Shown here in pieces: positions 1-11,904 of a DNA stretch of 64,000 nt. Under the pieces are notes generated by a model. That model ran no database searches and was not told the DNA's origin. It was given only the letters and a program-made list of their open reading frames with translations. A program made the position numbers and the translations under genes. Each line of letters begins with the position of its first letter. Position 1 is the stretch's first letter. Source of the stretch: Acidimicrobiales bacterium (lineage in GTDB: Bacteria; Actinomycetota; Acidimicrobiia; Acidimicrobiales; Iamiaceae); the NCBI GenBank assembly GCA_035630295.1, contig DASQKY010000042.1, forward strand, positions 248,001 to 312,000, in the 5' to 3' direction.

Positions 1-1
1 C

Positions 2-577
2 GACCCCCGCACCTACACCGTCCGCATCCGCAGCCAGACCTGCGAGGGCCTGGGCGTGGGCTCCGGCTTCCTCATCGACGAGAGCACCATCGTGACCAAC
101 CGTCACGTGGTGGAGGGGGCCGACAGCCTGGAGGTGGAGACGTCCGAGGGCGAGGACCTCACCGTGGGGGTGGCCTCCCAGGGGCTGCTGGCCGACCTGG
201 CCATCGTCCGGCTGGACCGACCCATGGCCTCCGGCATGGGCCAGGACACGGCCGAGCTGGCCGCGGCCAACCCGGAGCCCGGCACCGACCTGCAGGCCTT
301 CGGGTACCCGGGCGGCGGTCCCCTCACCGTCACCGACGGCCAGGTCGAGGACTACCAGGTCGACCCCCGCCTGGGGAACCTGTCGAAGGTCATCCGCTCC
401 GACGTGGACATCGAGCCCGGCAGCTCCGGCGGGCCGGCCGTGGACGACGAGGATCGGGTGGTCGGCGTGGTGTACGCCATCGAGGTGGCCACCGAGAAGT
501 CCCTCCTGGTCCCGGTGGAGACCCTCCAGCGCCTCCTGGCCAACGACGAGGGCCTGGAGCCGGTCGAGGGCTGCTGA
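2..577 (+). CDS. Trypsin-like serine protease, N-terminus missing at window edge
   Basis: The C-terminal 191 residues of a chymotrypsin-fold serine protease are visible; the reading frame is open back to the left edge, so the start lies outside the window. The catalytic triad is intact: His in TNRHVVEGA, Asp in LADLAIVRL and Ser in PGSSGGPAV. The GSGF motif before the His is also typical of the family. No PDZ domain follows the protease domain, so it resembles the simple trypsin_2 group rather than full HtrA. It is probably exported, but the signal peptide would be upstream. It converges on the PP-loop gene, with a heptamer tandem repeat between the two stops. Confidence 0.85.
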   Translation, partial: DPRTYTVRIRSQTCEGLGVGSGFLIDESTIVTNRHVVEGADSLEVETSEGEDLTVGVASQGLLADLAIVRLDRPMASGMGQDTAELAAANPEPGTDLQAFGYPGGGPLTVTDGQVEDYQVDPRLGNLSKVIRSDVDIEPGSSGGPAVDDEDRVVGVVYAIEVATEKSLLVPVETLQRLLANDEGLEPVEGC

Positions 578-603
578 CCGCGCCGGGCGCGGGACGCTCG
601 CGC

Positions 604-687
604 CGCCAGCCGCCAGCCGCCAGCCGCCAGCCGCCAGCCGCCAGCCGCCAGCCGCCAGCCGCCAGCCGCCAGCCGCCAGCCGCCAGC
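604..687. repeat. Perfect heptamer tandem repeat, 12 copies of CGCCAGC
   Basis: Twelve uninterrupted perfect copies of the 7-bp unit CGCCAGC fill most of the 117-bp gap between two convergent genes. Seven is not a multiple of three, so the array is not a conserved peptide repeat, although it is open in several frames and encodes LAAGGWR-like repeats on the minus strand. The perfect copies suggest recent expansion by slipped-strand replication. Copy number probably varies between strains. Confidence 0.95.
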
Positions 688-694
688 CGGCGGG

Positions 695-1927
695 TCAGGG
701 TGGGGGCGGCTCGGCGGTGACGTGGTCCACGGCCGCGGCCACGTCGGCCGGGAGGCCGGTGCCCCGCAGGTCGCGCCACATGCGGACGTGGTGCTCGGGC
801 AGCGGGTGGAGGTCCCGGATGCGGTCGGCCAGGTCCTGCCGGCCCGGCATGGTGGCGAAGGCGGCCAGGTGGGGGGTGGTGGCCAGCATGGCCATGGTGC
901 GCACACACTTCTCGCACTGCCCGCAGTTGGCGTCCGCGGTGCGGTGCTCCCAGCACACCCGCAGGTGCTGCTGGGGCAGCGGCTCGGCGGCGATGGCCCG
1001 GACCCGGTCGAAGCGGGGCAGGTCGGTGGGGCTGTGCTCGACGGCCAGGGTGCCGGGGGCGGACCAGAGGTGGTCGAGGTCGGGCCGCGACCCCCAGGGG
1101 ATGAGGCGGCCGTTGGCGTAGCTGGGCGGGACGACCAGGCGCTCGACCACGTCGCTGGCCACCAGGCCGGCGGCGGCGATGGCCGCTCCGTGGTCCCGCC
1201 CCCAGTTGGCGGCGGTGATGGCCGGCTGGGCCCGCAGGTCGGTGCGGACGAACAGGGGGGCCAGGCCGAGGGCGGTGGCCACCGCCCGCACCGCTCCCAT
1301 CTGGCTCTCGACCCGGTCGGTGTCGTCCCGGTCGATGTCGTAGCCCACGACGTACAGCAGGTGGGTGGGGTCGTGCCCCCCGTGGAGCAGGGCCCAGAAC
1401 GAGTCCACCCCGCCGGTGAAGCACAGGGCGGTGCCCCGCCCCGGCGGCGGGGCGGGCGGTGGCTCCCCGGCGGCCGGCTCCGGGGGCCGGACCGGGCTGG
1501 CCGGGGCGTGGTCCCACCAGGTGGCCATGAGGGCGGCGGCCCGGTCCACGCCGGCGGCCCACCCCGGGTCGACGGCTCGATGGGGGACCAGGGTGGCCCC
1601 GGCGGCCAGGGCCGAGGGGACGTACGCGGTGAGGACGGCCTCGACCCGGTCGGAGGGCCGGTGGTCGAGCAGCTCGAAGGTGACGGCCCGCCCGTCGACG
1701 TCGACCTCTATGCCGTGCCACGGCCCGTCCTGCGTGCGCCGGGCCGGTCCCACCGCCCAGGCCGGCCCGGCCGGCCGGTCGTCCCCGTCCGGCCCTGGCC
1801 CCGGCCCCGGGTCGACGTGGGGATCGCCTCCGCCCGGCCTCGGCCTCGGCCCCGGGTCGGCGTCGGGGCCGCCGTCACCCGGTCCTGAGCCCTCGGTCTC
1901 GTCTCGTCTCCGCCACCACCGAGCCAT
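695..1927 (-). CDS. PP-loop ATP pyrophosphatase-like protein with QueC-type zinc motif
   Basis: A 410-residue protein that I cannot assign to a named pathway. The first ~60 residues are Gly/Pro/Asp-rich and probably disordered. The central motif FTGGVDSFWALL is a PP-loop of the N-type ATP pyrophosphatase fold (QueC, asparagine synthase, NAD synthase), which adenylates a substrate. Near the C-terminus a Cys followed about ten residues later by CGQCEKCVR closely matches the zinc site of 7-cyano-7-deazaguanine synthase QueC. The protein is much longer than QueC (about 220 residues), and no queuosine gene is nearby. The ATG at 1927 is chosen over a GTG at 1936 because a -10 element lies 7 bp upstream of it. 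It probably modifies a small molecule or nucleobase. Confidence 0.7.
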   Translation of the reverse strand: MARWWRRRDETEGSGPGDGGPDADPGPRPRPGGGDPHVDPGPGPGPDGDDRPAGPAWAVGPARRTQDGPWHGIEVDVDGRAVTFELLDHRPSDRVEAVLTAYVPSALAAGATLVPHRAVDPGWAAGVDRAAALMATWWDHAPASPVRPPEPAAGEPPPAPPPGRGTALCFTGGVDSFWALLHGGHDPTHLLYVVGYDIDRDDTDRVESQMGAVRAVATALGLAPLFVRTDLRAQPAITAANWGRDHGAAIAAAGLVASDVVERLVVPPSYANGRLIPWGSRPDLDHLWSAPGTLAVEHSPTDLPRFDRVRAIAAEPLPQQHLRVCWEHRTADANCGQCEKCVRTMAMLATTPHLAAFATMPGRQDLADRIRDLHPLPEHHVRMWRDLRGTGLPADVAAAVDHVTAEPPPP

Positions 1928-1934
1928 GGCCGGC

Positions 1935-1940
1935 ACCCTA
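1935..1940 (-). promoter_or_regulatory. -10 element TAGGGT, leaderless promoter of the PP-loop gene
   Basis: The minus strand reads GGGTAGGGT, then 7 bp, then the ATG at 1927. The spacing places the transcription start at or next to the start codon, and no Shine-Dalgarno is present. Confidence 0.55.
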
Positions 1941-2069
1941 CCCAGGGGGCGCGGCCGGGCCGGCCGTGGGCGGCCACCGCGCCGCCACCACAGGTCGGGC
2001 CGCCTCGCAGGGCTGGCCCGCCGCCACCCCGGGTCGACGGCGCGAGCCCGGGGGCCCGCCCTGGCGGCG

Positions 2070-2906
2070 CTACTTCAGGAACTTGCTGGTGGTGTTGTCG
2101 GCCAGGACCTTGCCGCCGGTCTGGCAGGCCGGGCAGTAGGCCACCTCGTAGGAGCGGTACTCCACGGCCCGGATGACGTCGCCGCAGTCGGGGCACTCCT
2201 GGTCCTTGCGGTGGTGCACCGCCCCCGGCCGCTCCTTGGAGGCCGACATGTCGTCCCGGCCCCGCTCGAAGGCCAGGCCCTCGGCCACGCAGGCGGCGAT
2301 GGCCTCCACGATGCGCTCGGCCTCGCCCTGCCCCATCTTCGACGTGGGGGCGAAGGGGGACAGGCGGGCCCGGTGGCAGACCTCGTTGGCCAGGCGGCGG
2401 CCCAGGCCGGCCAGGACGTGCTGGTCGCGCAGGAACCCGTGGAGGCGGGCGGAGTGCTGGGCCAGGAGGTCGGTCATGGCGTCGACGCCGATCCCGTCGG
2501 CGTCGGGTCCCAACCGGTCGAGGGGGGGCTGGGGCTCCGGGTCGCCGGACACCACCCAGACGCCGGCCTTGCGCTCGGTGCCGGCCTCGGTGAGGAGCAG
2601 GGCCCGGCCGTCGGCCAGAACCCACCGGGCCACGCCGTTGCGGGGCTTGGCTGCTTGCTTGGCGTCGAGGCGCAGCCGGCCGCCCTGCATCAGGTGGACC
2701 ACGAACGTGGCCACCCCGAAGTCGAGCAGCAGGTGCTTGCCCCGCTGGCCGACGTAGGCCAGGGGGTGGTCCACGGCCACCTCGGGGGCGGGGTCGAAGG
2801 TCTTGAGGGCGGTGAACGACAGGGGCACGAACCGCTGGAGGGCGGCGCCGGCCAGGTCCCGGTCCAGGCGCTCGGCGTGGGCCCGGACCTCGGGCAGCTC
2901 GGGCAT
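2070..2906 (-). CDS. Fpg/Nei family DNA glycosylase-like protein
   Basis: 278 residues. The N-terminus MPELPEV is the Fpg/Nei signature, with Pro2 and Glu3 as the catalytic residues, and RGKHLLLDF supplies the beta-strand lysine. A C-terminal zinc finger CPDCG...YCPACQ is complete. The position five residues before the third zinc Cys, occupied by the lesion-recognition Arg in E. coli Fpg, is Tyr here, and the protein ends in a TGGKVLAD tail after the finger. I recall this tail from a distinct actinobacterial Fpg-like branch, so substrate range may differ from 8-oxoguanine. It probably removes oxidised bases from DNA. Its ATG overlaps the stop of the SCP2 gene by one base, so the two form an operon. 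Confidence 0.8.
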   Translation of the reverse strand: MPELPEVRAHAERLDRDLAGAALQRFVPLSFTALKTFDPAPEVAVDHPLAYVGQRGKHLLLDFGVATFVVHLMQGGRLRLDAKQAAKPRNGVARWVLADGRALLLTEAGTERKAGVWVVSGDPEPQPPLDRLGPDADGIGVDAMTDLLAQHSARLHGFLRDQHVLAGLGRRLANEVCHRARLSPFAPTSKMGQGEAERIVEAIAACVAEGLAFERGRDDMSASKERPGAVHHRKDQECPDCGDVIRAVEYRSYEVAYCPACQTGGKVLADNTTSKFLK

Positions 2907-3301
2907 CAGGCCCCCCCGGAGGGGGCGACGGCCCGGACCGCGGCGAACACGTCGCCCAGCCCGGCCAGGGCCGGGGCCAGGTCGAGCAGCACGGCCACGT
3001 CGCCACCGACCCGGATGTGCCCGAGCACGAAGGCGGTGCGAGCCGCCATCTCGCCCCGGGCCACGGCCTCGGCCACGGCACGGTCCTGGGAGAAGGTCAC
3101 GTCGGGGGCCTCGGCGGGGCCGGGTCGCACCGCCACGTCGCCGTCGTCGAGCACCAGGTGCCAACGGGTTCGCCGGGCGCCGTCCACCACCTCCTGGCCG
3201 ATGACCACCCGGCGCCCGGCCGAGGCGGCGCGGAGGTCCTGGTCGGCCCGGGCCGCGGTGTCGAGGGCGGCCACCCACTCCTCGGACCACGGCTCCGGCA
3301 T
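2906..3301 (-). CDS. SCP2 sterol-binding domain protein
   Basis: 131 residues consisting of a single SCP2-like domain. Typical features are the VRPGPAEAPDVTFSQD segment, the repeated Ala-rich helix (VAEAVARGEMAARTAF) and the final amphipathic helix VGGDVAVLLDLAPALAGL. Members bind hydrophobic ligands such as acyl-CoA or sterols in a tunnel; the ligand here is unknown. It is the first gene of a two-gene unit with the Fpg-like gene, joined through an ATGA overlap, but no functional link between them is obvious. A -10 element 6 bp before the ATG suggests leaderless transcription. Confidence 0.75.
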   Translation of the reverse strand: MPEPWSEEWVAALDTAARADQDLRAASAGRRVVIGQEVVDGARRTRWHLVLDDGDVAVRPGPAEAPDVTFSQDRAVAEAVARGEMAARTAFVLGHIRVGGDVAVLLDLAPALAGLGDVFAAVRAVAPSGGA

Positions 3302-3307
3302 GCGCGC

Positions 3308-3313
3308 ACCCTA
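3308..3313 (-). promoter_or_regulatory. -10 element TAGGGT, leaderless promoter of SCP2-fpg unit
   Basis: The minus strand reads CCGGTAGGGT, then 6 bp, then the ATG at 3301. No ribosome binding site is present. Confidence 0.55.
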
Positions 3314-3425
3314 CCGGTGCGTCCTGTGGTTCGGTGCCCCCTGTGGGGCGCCTCGGCGGGGCCGGATGGCCGGGCCGGTGGGGGGCGGTGCCGGCCTCGC
3401 GACGCGGGGTGCGAGCGGCCGCCCC

Positions 3426-3431
3426 TACGCT
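3426..3431 (+). promoter_or_regulatory. -10 element TACGCT, leaderless promoter
   Basis: TACGCT is followed by 6 bp and then the ATG at 3438. This matches the TANNNT spacing seen at many other starts in the window. Confidence 0.45.
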
Positions 3432-3437
3432 CGGCCG

Positions 3438-4391
3438 ATGGCCGAGCCCGAGCGCACCACCCCTGTCGCGGCCCGGGACGAGGGGCGCCATCGACCCGGT
3501 CCCGAGCCGTTGTGGAACGAGTCGTGGTACTTCGACTTCGCGGCGGCCGACGGGAGCCTGGGCGGCTACGTGCGCCTGGGCCTGTACCCCAACCTGGGGG
3601 TGGCCTGGTACTGGGCCTGCCTGGTGGGCGAGGGGCGCCCGCTGGTGACGGTGATCGACCACGACGTGCCCCTGCCCCGCACCGGGCTGGAGGTGCGGTC
3701 CGAGGGGCTGTGGGCCGACCACAACCTGGAGACCGCCCTCGACCACTGGTCGCTGGGGTGCGAGGCCTTCGCGGTGGGGGTCGACGACCCGACCGAGGTC
3801 TACGGCGACCTGCGGGGCGACCGGGTGCCCTTCGGCCTGGACCTGGAGTGGGAGACCGACGGCGGCGCCTACGCCTACCCCGGGGTCGACCGCTACGAGG
3901 TGCCGTGCCGGGTCACCGGCGAGGTCCTGGTGGGCGCCGAGCGCATCGAGGTCGACGGGCCGGGCCAGCGCGACCACTCGTGGGGCGCCCGCGACTGGTG
4001 GACCTACGGCTGGTGCTGGAGCTCGGCCGCCCTGGACGACGGCAGCCGCACCCACGCCACCCACGTCACCCTGGGCGACGAGGACCTCTACGCCACCGGC
4101 TACGTCCAGGCCCCGGACGGGCTGCCCCGGCCCGTCGACGGCGTCCGGCGGGGCCAGGACCTGGGGCCGACGGGTCTGCCCACGGCCGGCTGGGTCCACC
4201 TGGGCGGCCAGGACGGCGGGGCCGGCGCCCCCGTGGAGCTGGCGGTGGCCCCCGTCGCCTTCGCCCCGGTCCTGCTCACCGCGCCCGACGGCCGGGAGGC
4301 CCGGTTCCCCCGGGCCCTGTGCCGCTACACGGCGGCCGACGGTCGCACCGGGGTGGGCTGGACCGAGTGGAACCAGCCTCCACCCGGCTGA
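3438..4391 (+). CDS. DUF7064/DUF7065-like protein (lipocalin or CrtC-like beta fold)
   Basis: 317 residues with no signal peptide. The N-terminus has WNESWYFDF and a Trp/Tyr-rich stretch. The centre carries GPGQRDHSWGARDWW, a motif I associate with the paired DUF7065/DUF7064 domains, which resemble hydroxyneurosporene-synthase/AttH-type beta proteins. Members occur in actinobacteria near lipid or steroid metabolism, and their reaction is not known. The His and Asp of QRDHSWG are likely functional. The ATG at 3438 is chosen because a leaderless -10 element precedes it and the conserved domain begins shortly after. Substrate and pathway cannot be read from the context. Confidence 0.6.
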   Translation: MAEPERTTPVAARDEGRHRPGPEPLWNESWYFDFAAADGSLGGYVRLGLYPNLGVAWYWACLVGEGRPLVTVIDHDVPLPRTGLEVRSEGLWADHNLETALDHWSLGCEAFAVGVDDPTEVYGDLRGDRVPFGLDLEWETDGGAYAYPGVDRYEVPCRVTGEVLVGAERIEVDGPGQRDHSWGARDWWTYGWCWSSAALDDGSRTHATHVTLGDEDLYATGYVQAPDGLPRPVDGVRRGQDLGPTGLPTAGWVHLGGQDGGAGAPVELAVAPVAFAPVLLTAPDGREARFPRALCRYTAADGRTGVGWTEWNQPPPG

Positions 4392-4410
4392 ACCACCCGG
4401 CCGGCGCCGG

Positions 4411-4812
4411 TCAGCGGGGCCGGTCGGGCCGGAGGATGGCGTCGGCCTCGATCTCGACCCGCCACCGCTCGTCCAGCAACCCGGCCACCACCACGGTCGT
4501 GTTGGCCGGGCGGACGTCCCCGAAGGCGGCGCGGTGGGCCCGGGCCACCGCGTCGAAGTCCCCGGCGTCGACCAGGTAGACCCGGGTGCGGACCACGTCG
4601 GCCAGGGCGGCGCCCGCCTCGACCAGGGCGTCCCGGATGATCGTCAGGCACCGGTGGGCCTGGGCCTCGACGTCGGGGTCGACGGTGCCGTCGGGGTTCT
4701 GGGGGGCGGTGCCGGCCACCACCACGTGGTCGCCGACCCGCACCGCCCGCGAGTAGCCGACCACGGCCTCCCACGGGCTCCCGGACGAGATGGTGCGCCG
4801 GCCGCGATCCAC
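4411..4812 (-). CDS. RidA family protein (Rid/YER057c/UK114)
   Basis: 133 residues. The fold's landmarks are present: TISSGSPWEAVVGYSRAVRVGDHVVVAGTAP, the Cys in the RCLTII helix, VVRTRVYLVDAGDF, and the C-terminal VEIEADAIL. Classical RidA deaminates reactive enamines and imines released by PLP enzymes and has an Arg near residue 105. Here the corresponding stretch is DVRPANTTVVVAGLLDERWRVEIEA, so an Arg is present but shifted by local differences, and the enzyme may belong to a Rid subgroup. The GTG at 4812 is chosen because the domain starts immediately after it and a -10 element lies 7 bp upstream. It converges with the DUF7064 gene. Confidence 0.8.
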   Translation of the reverse strand: MDRGRRTISSGSPWEAVVGYSRAVRVGDHVVVAGTAPQNPDGTVDPDVEAQAHRCLTIIRDALVEAGAALADVVRTRVYLVDAGDFDAVARAHRAAFGDVRPANTTVVVAGLLDERWRVEIEADAILRPDRPR

Positions 4813-4819
4813 GGCCCGC

Positions 4820-4825
4820 AGGCTA
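4820..4825 (-). promoter_or_regulatory. -10 element TAGCCT, leaderless promoter of the RidA gene
   Basis: The minus strand reads CCGTAGCCT, then 7 bp, then the GTG at 4812. This supports the short start over upstream in-frame ATGs. Confidence 0.5.
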
Positions 4826-4925
4826 CGGCGCCACGGGCCCCGTCCCGGTCGGGGATCGGTGGCCGGGCGCGACGGGGGGTGGCCCCGGGAGGCCACCCAC
4901 CGTCGTCGTCTCGGAATGGGGGAGG

Positions 4926-7301
<2,376 letters not shown>

Positions 7302-7324
7302 TCGGACAACCTCTCGTGGGGGTC

Positions 7325-7345
7325 GCGTCCCGGCCAGCGGGACGC
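7325..7345 (-). promoter_or_regulatory. Hairpin in the hppA leader
   Basis: GCGTCCCG and CGGGACGC form a perfect 8-bp stem around a 5-nt loop, 24 to 44 nt before the hppA ATG and between the predicted promoter and the Shine-Dalgarno (complement of 7310-7315). It may stabilise the leader or modulate translation; the role is inferred only from position. Confidence 0.4.
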
Positions 7346-7396
7346 ACGATCTGCGGCGGGGGCGCGGTTTGCCCAGCCGCCCATGCAGCGGCGCCT

Positions 7397-7426
7397 TTGC
7401 TACCCGCCGAACCGACAGCCGTGCAA
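7397..7426 (-). promoter_or_regulatory. Promoter of hppA (-35 TTGCAC, -10 TAGCAA)
   Basis: On the minus strand TTGCAC (7421-7426) is separated by 18 bp from TAGCAA (7397-7402). It sits in the least GC-rich part of the 239-bp divergent gap between hppA and the methyltransferase gene and gives a leader of about 90 nt. The rest of the gap shows no other clear element. Confidence 0.5.
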
Positions 7427-7540
7427 AAGCCCAGGATCCGTCCTCCCCGCGGTGGGCGGCGGACGGTGGCACCGGGTTCGCTGCCCCGGACCCGGCCCGC
7501 CGGTCAACCGCCGGGCGCCGGGGACGTGGCCGTCGCGCCG

Positions 7541-8332
7541 ATGGGCCAGGATCGCGGCGTGCAGGGATCGATCGCCCGCAACCGGGCCACCTGGAACGCC
7601 ATGGCCCACCACTGGGTGGGACCGGGGGAGCGGTCGTGGGCCACCGACGAGGTGACCTGGGGCGTCTTCTCGATCCCCGAGAGCGACGTGCGGGTCCTGC
7701 CCGACGTGCGGGGCCGCGACGTGGTCGAGCTGGGGTGCGGCACCGGTTACGTCTCGGCCTGGCTGGCCCGGCGGGGGGCGCGGCGGGTGGTGGGGATCGA
7801 CCCCACCGAGGGCCAGCTGGCCACCGCCCGGCGCCTCCAGGGCGAGGTGGGGCCGGCCTTCCCCCTGGTGCAGGGGGCGGGCGAGGACGTGCCCCTGGCC
7901 GCCGGGTGCTGCGACCTGGTCGTCTCCGAGTACGGCGCCGCCCTGTGGGCCGACCCCCGCCGGTGGCTGCCGGAGGCGGCCCGCCTGCTCCGCCCGGGGG
8001 GCGAGCTGGTGTTCCTCACCGGGTCGGTGCTGCACACGCTGTGCGCCCCCGACGAGGGCCCCGCCGGCCCCACGCTGGTCCGCTCCCACCGGGACCTCCA
8101 CGAGGTCGACTACCCCGACGACGAGTCGATCGAGTACCACGTCGGCCACGGCGAGATGATCCGCCTCCTGCGAGCCAGTGGCTTCGAGGTCCTCGACCTG
8201 GTCGAGATGCACGCCCCCGAGAGCGCCCCCGACAGCACCCTCCTCTCCGGCGACAGCGAGTACCTCCACGTCCCCGCCGAGTGGGCCCACCGCTGGCCCG
8301 TCGAGGAGATCTGGCGCGCCCGCCGCCCCTGA
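7541..8332 (+). CDS. Class I SAM-dependent methyltransferase
   Basis: 263 residues with a Methyltransf_11-type domain. Motif I is VVELGCGTGYVSAWLA, the acidic residue of motif II is in VVGIDPTEGQ, and CCDLVVSEYGAAL followed by EAARLLRPGGELVF gives the post-I and motif III regions. The N-terminus IARNRATWNAMAHHWV is common in actinobacterial members. The substrate is unknown. The start is uncertain: the ATG at 7541 or the GTG at 7559, which begins just before the conserved region. It diverges from hppA and its stop lies 4 nt from the sdhB stop. Confidence 0.8.
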   Translation: MGQDRGVQGSIARNRATWNAMAHHWVGPGERSWATDEVTWGVFSIPESDVRVLPDVRGRDVVELGCGTGYVSAWLARRGARRVVGIDPTEGQLATARRLQGEVGPAFPLVQGAGEDVPLAAGCCDLVVSEYGAALWADPRRWLPEAARLLRPGGELVFLTGSVLHTLCAPDEGPAGPTLVRSHRDLHEVDYPDDESIEYHVGHGEMIRLLRASGFEVLDLVEMHAPESAPDSTLLSGDSEYLHVPAEWAHRWPVEEIWRARRP

Positions 8333-8336
8333 CCGG

Positions 8337-9103
8337 TCAGGAGCGGCTGATGAGGCGGCGGTTCCGGATCTTGGCCTTGTAGTAGTCCTTGTTCATCACG
8401 GCGATGAAGTCGATGGAGATCTCCTTCGGGCAGGCCTCCTGGCACTCGCCGTGGTTGGTGCACGACCCGAAGAACTGCTCCATGGTGTCGACCATGGCCT
8501 CGGTGCGCTTGAAGCGCTCGGGCTGGCCCTGGGGCAGCAGGTTGAGGTGGCTGGCCTTGGCCGCGGTGAACAGCTGGGCCGCCGAGTTGGGGCAGGCGGC
8601 CACGCACGCCCCGCACTGGATGCAGGCCGCGGCGTCCATGGCCGCGTCGGCCACCGGCTTGGGGATGGGGATCAGGTTGGCGTCGGGGGCGCCGCCGGTC
8701 TCGGCCGTGATGAAGCCGCCGGCCTCCACGATGCGGTCGAGGGCCGAGCGGTCGACCATCAGGTCCTTGACGATCGGGAAGGCGGTGGCCCGCCACGGCT
8801 CGATCACGATCTCGGCCCCGTCGGCGAACGTGCGCATGTGGAGCTGGCAGGTGGCAGTGCCCTTCTGGGGGCCGTGGGCCTGGCCGTCGATCATCAGCGA
8901 GCACGTCCCGCAGATGCCCTCGCGGCAGTCGTGGTCGAAGACGATGGCGTCCTTGCCCTCGTTGATGAGGCGCTCGTTGACCAGGTCGAGCATCTCCAGG
9001 AACGACATCTCGTCGTTGATGCCCGGGGCGGCGATGACGTCGAAGTGCCCCTCGGCGTGGGGCCCGTCCTGGCGCCAGACCTTGAGCGTGACGTTCAGGG
9101 TTC

Positions 9104-9107
<4 letters not shown>
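8337..9107 (-). CDS. sdhB: Succinate dehydrogenase/fumarate reductase iron-sulfur subunit
   Basis: 256 residues. The plant-type ferredoxin domain has CREGICGTC plus a later Cys for the 2Fe-2S cluster (Cys61, 66, 69 and one near 81). The C-terminal half has [12 protein letters not shown] and [12 protein letters not shown] for the 4Fe-4S and 3Fe-4S type clusters. It carries electrons from the flavoprotein to the membrane haem subunit. The GTG start overlaps the sdhA stop by four bases (GTGA), so translation is coupled. It is the last gene of sdhCAB. Confidence 0.93.
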
Positions 9108-11026
<1,919 letters not shown>

Positions 11027-11046
11027 GGATCCGGTCCTCTCGGCGA

Positions 11047-11790
11047 TCAGGTGGCCACGACGCCGGCCGTGACGGCCAGCGGGAACGACACGTTCCCGGC
11101 CACGACCAGGCCGGCGAAGGAGGCGGCGAAGCCCCGGCGCCAGGCGTTGAAGCGGGGGTTGTTCCAGCCCATGGTCTGGAAGAGGCTCCACGCGCCGTGG
11201 AACAGGTGGAAGCCCAGGGCCACGTTGGCCACCAGGTAGAGGCCGGCGTTCCAGGCCCGGCCCAGGGTCAGGGCCACGTTCTCGTACGGGTGGCCCCGGA
11301 CGTAGTGGTAGCCGGTGCCGGTGAAGGTCAGGTCGAACAGGTGCCAGACCAGGAACAGGCCGACGACGACCCCCGACCAGCGCATGGTGCGGCTGGCGTA
11401 GTTGGCGGCCACGTAGTCGCGCTTGCCCTGGTACTTGGTCTGCCGGGCCGCGTGGTTGATGCGGGTCAGGGCGTAGGCGGCGTGGATGTGGAGGGCGAAG
11501 GCGGCGATGAGGCCGACCCGCATGATCCAGAGGGTCATGGTCCGGGGCAGGAACGGCACCAGCAGCTCGCGCAGGAACTCGCCGTAGTGGTTGAAGTCCT
11601 CGGCCCCCAGGTACATCTTCAGGTTCCCCACCATGTGGATGAAGACGAAGCCCATGATGGCGATGCCGGTCAGGGCCATCACGTACTTCTTGCCCACGGC
11701 CGAACGGTAGAGCTCGACGGGGAAGGGGACCTTGCGCGTGCTCCGTGGGGCGCCGGGGGGGGTGCCCCTGGTCACGGTGGTGGCAGCCAT
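11047..11790 (-). CDS. sdhC: Succinate dehydrogenase cytochrome b558 subunit (type B)
   Basis: 247 residues, five predicted membrane helices. Histidines in [23 protein letters not shown] and [10 protein letters not shown] fit the two haem b sites of the b558 family. A single fused anchor replaces the SdhC/SdhD pair, which is typical of succinate:menaquinone oxidoreductases. It is the first gene of the sdhCAB operon. The ATG at 11790 follows a TAGCTT -10 element by 8 bp, suggesting a leaderless operon mRNA. Confidence 0.92.
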   Translation of the reverse strand: MAATTVTRGTPPGAPRSTRKVPFPVELYRSAVGKKYVMALTGIAIMGFVFIHMVGNLKMYLGAEDFNHYGEFLRELLVPFLPRTMTLWIMRVGLIAAFALHIHAAYALTRINHAARQTKYQGKRDYVAANYASRTMRWSGVVVGLFLVWHLFDLTFTGTGYHYVRGHPYENVALTLGRAWNAGLYLVANVALGFHLFHGAWSLFQTMGWNNPRFNAWRRGFAASFAGLVVAGNVSFPLAVTAGVVAT

Positions 11791-11798
11791 CGCGGCCG

Positions 11799-11804
11799 AA
11801 GCTA
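11799..11804 (-). promoter_or_regulatory. -10 element TAGCTT, leaderless promoter of sdhCAB
   Basis: The minus strand reads GGGGGTAGCTT, then 8 bp, then the sdhC ATG. Confidence 0.5.
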
Positions 11805-11904
11805 CCCCCGACCGGCGAACCGAGCAGAACCGGAGACCCGTCGCCGCGCCGGGCCGGGAGGTCGACCCCGATCGCCTCGTCGCGCCGGGCCCGACCGTCG
11901 TGGC

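Noticed and set aside
604-687. Heptamer array as a possible CRISPR or a coding repeat
   Set aside because: Units are 7 bp with no spacers, and the unit length breaks reading frame, so it is neither.
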